Positions 1-6,022 of a stretch of DNA of 64,000 bases are shown here, piece by piece. The DNA comes from Chania multitudinisentens RB-25. Lineage in GTDB: Bacteria > Pseudomonadota > Gammaproteobacteria > Enterobacterales > Enterobacteriaceae. The position numbers were made by a program, and so were the translations under genes. The stretch lies in NCBI RefSeq assembly GCF_000520015.2, contig NZ_CP007044.2:3906001-3970000 (forward strand), read 5' to 3'. Positions within the stretch are counted from its first letter, which is position 1, and each line of letters opens with the position of its first letter. Under the pieces are notes generated by a model, which did no database searches, had not been told where the DNA came from, and saw nothing but the letters and a program-made list of their open reading frames with translations.

Positions 1-2
1 CC

Positions 3-269
3 ACCAAAGGCACGTCTTACGCATCCAAAGGAGCAAGGGCTGTATTCAAGAAAACCAAATTCCCCTTTGGCATCTCATTACCTACATGGCTTGACGGCTA
101 CACCCCTTGGACTGCTCGCCGTGTCATGGTTCGTAACATTGCGCCATTTGTCGGTCGCTCGATCCCCTTGCTCGGCGTGATTATTCTTGCTTCTGATGTA
201 ACCCAAATGACTTACCGCACCCTACGCGACTACAACACCATAGCTCGAGGCGACGATAAATTATGGTAG
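3..269 (+). CDS. C-terminal part of a small membrane protein, unknown
   Basis: The frame is open from the first bases of the window to a TAG at 267-269, giving about 88 residues whose start lies outside. A basic segment is followed by a hydrophobic stretch (about residues 50-70, with FVGRSIPLLGVIILAS) that looks like one membrane segment, and a short polar tail. The stop overlaps the start of the next gene (TATGGTAG), so the two are probably translated together. I do not recognise the family with certainty. Small membrane proteins beside DUF1493 genes do occur in enterobacterial prophages and islands, and that is the best guess. Confidence 0.55.
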   Translation, partial: TKGTSYASKGARAVFKKTKFPFGISLPTWLDGYTPWTARRVMVRNIAPFVGRSIPLLGVIILASDVTQMTYRTLRDYNTIARGDDKLW

Positions 270-589
270 ACGGTATCGAGCAAAGCGTTTATGAACTTGT
301 ACGGCCTTATGCTGGCACGTATCTGTTCAACATAAAGAAGGTGGAATTAACGCCTGAAACTGACCTTGATACCGACCTAAGCATTGATGAGCTTGAAGTC
401 GAAGATCTGATGAATGATTTCTTCGAAAAATTCAATGTTGAACGGGGTAATTTCAAGATTGAAACCTACTATCCTAGTGAGCCATTCCCGTGGAATCCAT
501 TCAAAAGAACCACTCCTATACCAGTACCTGATTTCACTATAGGAATGCTCATCGAATCCGCCAAAGCTGGCCGCTGGCTCTATGACTGA
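263..589 (+). CDS. DUF1493 family acyl-carrier-like protein
   Basis: This 108-residue acidic protein resembles the DUF1493 family, small proteins found mainly in enterobacterial accessory DNA. Residues about 33-55 (DTDLSIDELEVEDLMNDFF) align with the helix II region of acyl carrier proteins ([19 protein letters not shown]). The phosphopantetheine serine of DSL is replaced by Glu (DEL), so it should not carry 4'-phosphopantetheine. The C-terminal third is proline- and aromatic-rich (YYPSEPFPWNPF). Its start overlaps the stop of the preceding membrane-protein gene, which suggests a two-gene unit. The function is unknown; family assignment is by memory of the motif. Confidence 0.7.
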   Translation: MVDGIEQSVYELVRPYAGTYLFNIKKVELTPETDLDTDLSIDELEVEDLMNDFFEKFNVERGNFKIETYYPSEPFPWNPFKRTTPIPVPDFTIGMLIESAKAGRWLYD

Positions 590-631
590 CAAATGGCCGG
601 GGTTTTGAACTGACCCCATAAAGTTGGACGA

Positions 632-1414
632 CTAACTCTGAGTCCGATATTGTACCGGGCTCAGAGCGCCAAGTTTCATCTTTATCCTGTCATAATTGTA
701 GTAATGAATATAGCTGTGTATTTCCCTTGTTAAATCAGCTATATCAACAAACTGTTTTCCATGAAAGCACTCTGTTTTCAGTATCCCAAAGAAATTTTCA
801 ATTACCGCGTTGTCCAGGCAATTTCCTTTTCGGGACATACTTTGAGTAATTCCATGTTTTTTAAGATTTTCTTGAAATGGTATCATCTGATACTGCCAGC
901 CTTGATCTGAGTGAAGGATCGGCTTTTCACAAGTATTTAGTTTTTCAATGGCTTTGCCAAGCATCTTATCAACCATTTTCAAATTTGGGATATCACCCAA
1001 TTCATAAGAGATTATTTCACTGTTATATAGGTCAAGAATGGGAGATAAATATAGTTTTTTCCCATTGATATTGAATTCTGTGACATCAGTTACCCATTTC
1101 TGGTTGGGAACTGAAGCCTGGGAACAGCGCTGGATATGGTTCGGAACACCTTTTCCATGTACTCCTTTGTAGGATTGGTATTTTTTCCTTCTAACAAATG
1201 AAGCGATATTGAGCTCGTGCATCAATCGTTGGATCGTCTTATGATTTATCCAATAGCCTAATTTACGGGCTGTTGCGGTAATTCTACGATACCCATACCT
1301 ACCTTTATGTTTATGAAATATATCTAAAATAAGCTTCTTTTCTTCCATGTAAGGCTGAGGCCTTTCACTAATTTGTAGTTGATAATAGAACGTACTTCTT
1401 GGTAACCCAACCAC
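632..1414 (-). CDS. IS150-type transposase OrfB (DDE integrase)
   Basis: This is the catalytic part of the IS3-family transposase. From the GTG at 1414 it has 260 residues with an HTH_21-like region and an rve integrase core. The DDE triad is visible as D110 (WVTDVTEF), D170 (LHSDQG) and E206 (NAVIENFFG), with 35 residues between the last two, the classical D(35)E spacing. The open frame continues upstream of 1414 through KIVNELRPYHALRLLL and VVGLPRSTFYY, the usual IS150 OrfB N-terminus. The true product is therefore probably reached only by -1 frameshifting from orfA near 1462-1478. Confidence 0.93.
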   Translation of the reverse strand: MVGLPRSTFYYQLQISERPQPYMEEKKLILDIFHKHKGRYGYRRITATARKLGYWINHKTIQRLMHELNIASFVRRKKYQSYKGVHGKGVPNHIQRCSQASVPNQKWVTDVTEFNINGKKLYLSPILDLYNSEIISYELGDIPNLKMVDKMLGKAIEKLNTCEKPILHSDQGWQYQMIPFQENLKKHGITQSMSRKGNCLDNAVIENFFGILKTECFHGKQFVDIADLTREIHSYIHYYNYDRIKMKLGALSPVQYRTQS

Positions 1415-1455
1415 CCGAAGTAATAAGCGTAGTGCATGATATGGCCTTAATTCAT

Positions 1456-1992
1456 TTACGATTTTTGCTTTTTCTTTTGCATCAATTCGTTTTCTTGCTG
1501 AATTAAGGCCTGTAATTTTTTTAGATAAGCATTCTCTGCGCGAAGATATTCCAGTTCTTCCTGTTCGGAATTGAAGGATGGCGATTGTGTGCTTGGCAGT
1601 TTGGGGGTGATTTTGATGGTTTTTATCATCGGCGGTCGCTCCTTTCGGTTTCCTCGCAATGCATCTATCCCGCCACTGTTATACAACCTTTCCCACTTTG
1701 AAGCAGTAGGTGGAGCAATTTTATACTTAGCAGCAACCTGTCGCGATGATAGATGATTCTCCCACATATCAAGAACAACAGCCTCCTTCGAGGCAGCAGA
1801 AAAACGATGATACGACGTCTCAAAACCCTCATGACCATGAGCCTTATAAACCTCAGCCCACTTACGGACAGTACCATGATCGATCTTGAATCTCTTCGCC
1901 GTCAAGTCTGCTCCCTCGATTCGTGAAAGGTAGTGCTTAGCGACCTGCACCTTGAATTTTATGGAATATTTTCTTCGCATGAAAATCTGCAC
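1456..1992 (-). CDS. IS150-type OrfA (helix-turn-helix DNA-binding protein)
   Basis: This 178-residue regulator and DNA-binding part of the IS3-family transposase contains two helix-turn-helix segments (about residues 10-55 and 65-110) of the type found in IS150 OrfA. A Glu/Leu-rich C-terminal coiled coil (LEYLRAENAYLKKLQALIQQ) is the expected multimerisation leucine zipper. It ends in a lysine-rich run encoded by A-rich sequence (CAAAAGAAAAAGC). A -1 slip there joins it to the orfB frame, which I checked lies in the -1 phase. A more internal Met (MRRKYSIKFK, codon 5) is an alternative start. Confidence 0.92.
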   Translation of the reverse strand: MQIFMRRKYSIKFKVQVAKHYLSRIEGADLTAKRFKIDHGTVRKWAEVYKAHGHEGFETSYHRFSAASKEAVVLDMWENHLSSRQVAAKYKIAPPTASKWERLYNSGGIDALRGNRKERPPMIKTIKITPKLPSTQSPSFNSEQEELEYLRAENAYLKKLQALIQQENELMQKKKQKS

Positions 1993-2195
1993 CCTGTGGA
2001 TTTATTGTCCAACTTTAAGGGTGCAGTTCAGTTTTTTCCCGGCTCTCTATTTACTACTCTACCGCATCCATGCACTCGATGTTTCGCGTTGAATACGGGC
2101 CAGTATCGTATGTTCGGTGATATGATATATGCGGATTTCGATGTCGCCGTCCGGCAATACTTTTGACTCACCCCACACAATGCCGCGTTTTATTA

Positions 2196-3701
2196 CTATG
2201 AACCTAACACAAACGCCTTCCAAATCCCTGGAGAACCAGCTGTAGTGCAAATCCACATTCCCGGGCCACCACTAGTAGCGGATGTATTGATATGAATACT
2301 CCCCGCACGATAGAAACCTTTTGTTGGAACCACAGTTCCATATGTCATAGAGGGGGCTGAACGTGCATTATAACACTCCCCTGTAATGCTCCCCTCACCT
2401 ATAGATATGTTCGTTACATTAACATAACTTATTTGGCGGATGTTACATGAACTAGTGGCATCCAAATTTATAACAGAACGGGTTTGGTTGGAGTTTAGTG
2501 TATTTCGCACAAATACATTATCAATCTGCACATCCACACTATTTATTAACTCAATAGCATCACAATCTAACCCTGAAGAAAAATAATCTACGTTAATATT
2601 CCTCGCAAACAAGCCACTCAGCATTAAATCACTACTATTTACCGCGGATATTAATCCCTTGCGTGTAAATGTAGTACTAACACCTGAGATATTACCACCC
2701 GGCGCATCATATAATTTAATTGCCCAACCGCCAGCAGTAGCTGTTGCACCTGTCGGCGTCTGAAATGATACATCCGTAATCTGATAGTGTTGATAAGCTG
2801 CGCTTGGCGTAATCCCACTATTGACGACAGTGATCAAATCACCTGTAGCATACCGAGAGATAACGCCTCGAATACAAGCCCCTTCAGCTAAAGCACCATA
2901 ATAAAGCATATTAGTACCTACATCGGCGAATAAATTAGTTAATTGAGAGTTTTTGAAGATACCTGTAGTTCGTATGCATATAGCATCATTTGTATAGCCA
3001 TTACCACCACACTTATGAAATCGCGTATTATCAACTATAAAACCACGGAAATCAGCTGGAGCAGTTGCAGCAGCATAAAAATCCAAAGAAAATCGGCACG
3101 CGGTAAATAAGGTATCAGTTACCTTTAGATTAGAACCTATAGCCTCCACACCTTTCAGGAAACCTGCAGCACTACATCCAGTAATGTAAGAGTCAATATC
3201 CTTGCTACCATTGGCACGTGCAAAACGAAATCCTATACAAGTACCAGCCTGACCGTAACCATTCACAATATCAGACAGATCAGTCTCATATCCCTGAATC
3301 ACCATATTTTCGATATAGTTCTCTGGGCCACCTAAATTGAACAGTGTCATATTCGGAGAGCCACACACCAGCTTAGATGCTTTATCATAAAAAGTTAAAC
3401 CAGTACCTTTCATTTTAATAGAAGTGATGATATTTAGCGTTGTAGCAATACGGTATACACCTGTAGGGAATATCAGCACTCCGCCCTTAGCAGTAACAAA
3501 ATCAATGGCCCTCTGTATATTCACACTGTCATCTGTTACACCATCCCCCTTCGCACCAAAAGCCTTAACGCTTACCTCTTCGTCAAAGCGTCCTGATATA
3601 GTATAGGAACGATAATTAATAGAATTAACATCATTAGCTACTTCCTGAAAAATATCCTCGCTTTTAATATTGCTCACAGATATAGCACCGTTAGCGTTCA
3701 T
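2196..3701 (-). CDS. Phage tail-spike-like protein with a pectate-lyase-type beta-helix
   Basis: The protein has about 501 residues from the ATG at 3701; a GTG at 3722 would add seven residues but has no ribosome-binding site. Early in the protein there is the signature of phage tail spikes and endopolysaccharide lyases (VKAFGAKGDGVTDDS, then GGVLIFPTGVYRI). A long Asn/Ser/Gly-rich stretch typical of right-handed beta-helices follows. The C-terminus (GTVVPTKGFYRAGSIH, then AGSPGIWKAFVLGS) looks like a trimerisation or glycan-binding tip. It would bind or cleave surface polysaccharide. No tail or baseplate genes lie beside it, so it is an orphan of a lost prophage or a captured moron. Confidence 0.8.
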   Translation of the reverse strand: MNANGAISVSNIKSEDIFQEVANDVNSINYRSYTISGRFDEEVSVKAFGAKGDGVTDDSVNIQRAIDFVTAKGGVLIFPTGVYRIATTLNIITSIKMKGTGLTFYDKASKLVCGSPNMTLFNLGGPENYIENMVIQGYETDLSDIVNGYGQAGTCIGFRFARANGSKDIDSYITGCSAAGFLKGVEAIGSNLKVTDTLFTACRFSLDFYAAATAPADFRGFIVDNTRFHKCGGNGYTNDAICIRTTGIFKNSQLTNLFADVGTNMLYYGALAEGACIRGVISRYATGDLITVVNSGITPSAAYQHYQITDVSFQTPTGATATAGGWAIKLYDAPGGNISGVSTTFTRKGLISAVNSSDLMLSGLFARNINVDYFSSGLDCDAIELINSVDVQIDNVFVRNTLNSNQTRSVINLDATSSCNIRQISYVNVTNISIGEGSITGECYNARSAPSMTYGTVVPTKGFYRAGSIHINTSATSGGPGMWICTTAGSPGIWKAFVLGS

Positions 3702-3808
3702 ATTATCTCGATTGGTAACCACTAAATGATTAAATTATGATAAACATTAAATTGTGAGCTAGAAACGAATATGCTTTGTTTAAACCTTGGCACAACAATA
3801 AATAAAAG

Positions 3809-3976
3809 TTAAGTCAGGATCCCTCCCTGCTTTGAAAATGACTCCTTGAGTTCGTCGTTGGTATCCTCACCGTTCTCTGGTTCGGTCACTGTCGGTTGCT
3901 CCAGTTCTATTGTTGTTTCCTCTTCCGGTACCGGTTCGGGTTCAACTACTGGTTCCGGCTCATCGCTTGCTGGCAT
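3809..3976 (-). CDS. Small acidic proline/glutamate-rich protein
   Basis: This 55-residue ORF starts at the ATG at 3976, with GAG directly upstream as a weak ribosome-binding site. It reads MPASDEPEPVVEPEPVPEEE and then a polar acidic tail ending KQGGILT. The PEPV repeats and strong negative charge suggest an unstructured linker or the tail end of a phage structural protein. An in-frame stop lies shortly upstream of the ATG, so it does not continue upstream. The family is not recognised, and it could be a remnant. Confidence 0.4.
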   Translation of the reverse strand: MPASDEPEPVVEPEPVPEEETTIELEQPTVTEPENGEDTNDELKESFSKQGGILT

Positions 3977-3994
3977 CTCAACGCGTAGATCAGC

Positions 3995-4177
3995 CTAACG
4001 GCCAACGGGGATGTCGATATAATCAGTGCATTGGTGCAAACACAGAATAAGAAAGGCCACGCAATAGCGCAGCCCAGAATGATTGCCAGAAGATACCTGG
4101 CGATTAACTAAATAGGAGTATTTTCCTTTATAAAATATATACAGCATCAACGGAATGCCCCTCCAGCTTGACCGCAT
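3995..4177 (-). pseudogene. Decayed small prophage ORF with a hydrophobic segment
   Basis: A 60-codon frame is open here but looks degraded. A hydrophobic run is readable in a second frame (LAIILGCAIAWPF) without a start codon. The DNA around 4058-4110 resembles the 3' part of the small ORF at 16716-16844 (both contain ...GGGCTGNGCTATTGCGTGG on the minus strand) but is two bases shorter, which would shift the frame. I read it as a damaged copy of the same small prophage gene. Its function is unknown. Confidence 0.3.
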
Positions 4178-4260
4178 GTTGTAACGTGCAGTTATATAAT
4201 TGCAGGCTTCCGCAATTTTGGAGAAGCCGCTAAAAATATAGATATATAGGAGATTTAAAC

Positions 4261-4497
4261 ATGTCGAAAATTATAAAATATGGCATCATCGCTTTACTGT
4301 TTACTATTACTGTTCCAGCATTTGCCTGTGTCTCAATCGGAGCCAGTCACACCTGTAATAAAGATTGCGAGGGTTATAATGGGGTTTGGTACCTACTCTG
4401 CATCTATGGTGGCCAACGGCACGAACCTTTGGCCAAAAGGGGTATTTATAACCTTAGGATGCCGTTTTCAATCCAAGCTACTCCATCCCTGTATTAG
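4261..4497 (+). CDS. Small secreted cysteine-containing protein, unknown
   Basis: The start is well supported: TAGGAG lies 7 bases before the ATG at 4261. The first 22 residues form a signal peptide (lysines, then IIALLFTITVPAFA), so the product is probably periplasmic or exported, with cleavage after AFA. The mature part begins CVSIGASHTCNKDCEGYNG and has four cysteines within about 30 residues, suggesting disulphides. A second open frame overlaps the 3' half, so a late frameshift cannot be excluded. I do not recognise the family. AT-rich composition and position among prophage remnants suggest horizontal acquisition. Confidence 0.55.
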   Translation: MSKIIKYGIIALLFTITVPAFACVSIGASHTCNKDCEGYNGVWYLLCIYGGQRHEPLAKRGIYNLRMPFSIQATPSLY

Positions 4498-4538
4498 TGC
4501 CAGTGTGTTTTTGTAAGCAGAAAATAAGAGCCATGTCT

Positions 4539-4731
4539 CTACTTAACATCCTTCTTAACTTTTAAAATTAGCTGCGGCTTAGCAATAAGCCGCTCAATAG
4601 TTTCATGCATGGCAAACGTACAGCTGCAATTAACGTTTCAGCACTGGTGACAACGTTCTTTTTTCACTCAAATAACAGCTTGAGCAAATGTGCGCCGGAT
4701 GACCGCACAAAGGACAATGCATCATTTTCAT
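4539..4731 (-). pseudogene. ogr: Decayed P2 Ogr/Delta-type late-gene activator
   Basis: Reading down the minus strand, the frame begins MMHCPLCGHPAH (best start ATG at 4725, after GGGAG). This is the N-terminal zinc-binding half of Ogr/Delta proteins, which recruit RNA polymerase to P2-type late promoters. The frame is lost after about 30 codons. The C-terminal half continues in another frame as RCHQC, a stop, then NVNCSCTFAMHETIERLIAK, ending at the TAG at 4539. The Cys-X2-Cys and C-X4-C pattern is still readable. The gene is broken by at least one frameshift and one stop, and marks a lost P2-like prophage. Confidence 0.75.
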
Positions 4732-4745
4732 CTCCCTGTAAACGT

Positions 4746-4774
4746 AAAAAGCCCCAGCGATTAGGCTAGGGCTT
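4746..4774 (-). terminator. Rho-independent terminator after yagU
   Basis: An imperfect hairpin AGCCCCAGC / GGCTAGGGCT (4750-4774) is followed on the minus strand by a T run (AAAAA at 4746-4750 on plus). It lies 29 bases beyond the yagU stop and should end that transcript. Confidence 0.7.
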
Positions 4775-4802
4775 GAATGAATGTTAGCTTGTCTGGCTTA
4801 TA

Positions 4803-5327
4803 TTATTGAAACTCAGGATCAGGCTTTTTCGTAATGCGATTACGTATATCTCTTCGCACCACTTCAATCACCCACATCCAAAGAATATGCCCAATCACCT
4901 CGGAGAAAATCTCCTCGAAAGGCAGTTGCCACAGAGGGGGAGCCCAGTGGAACACTGGCAACAAAATACCATGAAACCCTAGCGTTACCAGTATCGCAAA
5001 AGCAGCGCCCTGCCAAAGTTTGATCGCTGGGAAAACTTCAGCCACGGCACAATAAAACATAGCAAAAACGATTGAAAAAAAGTGGTGAACGCCCGCAATA
5101 CCCCAGTTAACAATATGTCCCGAATAGGTGTAAACCATCTCATTAACGTTGAAGCCAAGGTTATTGAGCATTTCGGCTGGGGGGATCGCCCGGTCTGATG
5201 TGCGTGGCGGCAGTGGGTTTTCCGTACCCCACTTAACAAAACTAGACACGTTGCCGCCTAAAAAACCAGCCCATAATGCAACGGCATAATTACGCACTCC
5301 ATGCTTTGTCATGAAAAATAAAGACAT
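4803..5327 (-). CDS. yagU: YagU-family inner membrane protein (DUF1440)
   Basis: This 174-residue integral membrane protein closely resembles E. coli YagU. Shared stretches include SSFVKWGTENPLPPR near the start, YTYSGHIVNWGIAGVHHFFS in the middle, VAEVFPAIKLWQGAAFA, and a basic C-terminus RRDIRNRITKKPDPE. Four or so membrane segments are visible. YagU has been linked to acid resistance in E. coli; the molecular activity is unknown. AAAAGGAG lies just before the ATG at 5327. It is a single-gene unit, intact among prophage debris, so it is likely cargo or an old chromosomal gene. Confidence 0.88.
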   Translation of the reverse strand: MSLFFMTKHGVRNYAVALWAGFLGGNVSSFVKWGTENPLPPRTSDRAIPPAEMLNNLGFNVNEMVYTYSGHIVNWGIAGVHHFFSIVFAMFYCAVAEVFPAIKLWQGAAFAILVTLGFHGILLPVFHWAPPLWQLPFEEIFSEVIGHILWMWVIEVVRRDIRNRITKKPDPEFQ

Positions 5328-5969
5328 TTAAAACTCCTTTTGGACAGGGGGACTCTTACTCTACTCGATAGATGAGACCGCCTACAATTCAAAGCTCCTA
5401 TATACCCAGGTAAGAACACCAGTCGGTGTCCCTCAATTAAAAATGGCATGATAACCACTTATTTATCAGAAAGTTATCGCTATAGCTCGCTACTATTTTC
5501 CTGATGCAGCATGGACACTGCTCCTGCCATTATTACCTCCAGAACGCTCTCAGCGCCCACGCTGGGCTAGAATGAAAATATTATCTGGCGGGGCACTCCA
5601 CAGCGGCACAGATCGGGTCAGTTATGTGGGTGGCAGCGGTAAAAGTTCGGTACTGTTCATAACCTTGCTGAAACACCTGAAAGCGACTTACCGGTGGGCC
5701 AAAATAATCACACTCATGGTCCAGCATGCCCTCTGTCGAGGTAAAGCGGGGTTCGAAACGCAGGCCAAACCGGTGAAGAATGGCGAAATTAGCCCGGTTA
5801 ATACTGGGCATGTCACCGGTTAGCCACTAGACGTATTATGGTGAAGCGCCCTGACTACGCGCCGCCGATGGCTGACATCGCCGCACGGGCCGCAGTCACT
5901 ACCAAAAGCCACCGTTGCGATATTTATGCGCCACTCTGATCTCACGTTGTGGTGAGAAGAAAAACAAAA
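5328..5969. other. Stretch without a convincing intact gene; transposase scrap
   Basis: At about 5491-5571 (plus) one frame reads YYFPDAAWTLLLPLLPPERS, like the N-terminus of IS5-family transposases (D-X-X-W-X-L-L-X-P-L-L-P-P), and then loses similarity. Between 5581 and 5811 a 76-codon minus-strand frame is open, but I recognise nothing in it. The rest, up to the terminator at 5970, shows no gene. Confidence 0.4.
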
Positions 5970-6007
5970 CGGAGCCTGCTGGTTTTCACCGCAGGCTCCG
6001 TTTTTTT
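5970..6007. terminator. Strong bidirectional terminator
   Basis: A perfect 10-bp stem CGGAGCCTGC (5970-5979) / GCAGGCTCCG (5991-6000) has a T run on its right (6001-6007) and an A-rich tract on its left. It ends the lyase-like gene that finishes at 6023 on the minus strand and would also stop plus-strand transcription. Confidence 0.88.
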
Positions 6008-6022
6008 ATGCACGTCTGCCGA

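Larger units (their letters stand above)
606..2030 (-). mobile_element. IS3-family insertion sequence, IS150-type
   Basis: This is a complete element of 1425 bp. The terminal inverted repeats are 606-629 (TGAACTGACCCCATAAAG then TTGGAC) and 2007-2030 (its complement reads TGAACTGCACCCTTAAAG then TTGGAC), with 4 mismatches over 24 bp. The ends are TG...CA, as in IS3 elements. A direct repeat GTTT flanks it (602-605 and 2031-2034), the likely target duplication. It carries orfA and orfB on the minus strand, with orfB in the -1 frame, so the transposase would be made as an OrfAB fusion. Both ORFs and both ends look intact, so it is probably functional. Confidence 0.93.
596..2043. other. Palindrome (broken terminator-like hairpin) split by the IS150-type element
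   Basis: The stem GCCGGG at 596-601 lies just left of the insertion and its complement CCCGGC at 2038-2043 just right of it. With the element and one copy of the GTTT duplication removed, they form a 6-bp GC stem with a 7-nt loop (GTTTTTT), seven bases after the stop codon of the DUF1493 gene. It was probably a terminator-like hairpin, and the element went into its loop. Confidence 0.5.

Noticed and set aside
2059..2256. 65-codon minus-strand frame running out of the tail-spike gene
   Set aside because: Its first part is the tail-spike 3' end in another frame. The remainder (KVLPDGDIEIRIYHITE) looks protein-like but has no supported start, so it was not called.
4280..4516. Second overlapping frame over the small secreted protein
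   Set aside because: The frame starting at 4261 has the good ribosome-binding site and signal peptide; the other lacks both, though a late frameshift cannot be excluded.
5572..5823. 83-codon plus-strand and 76-codon minus-strand frames on the same DNA
   Set aside because: Neither has a ribosome-binding site or recognisable sequence; they mirror each other, and the flanks hold only a transposase scrap.
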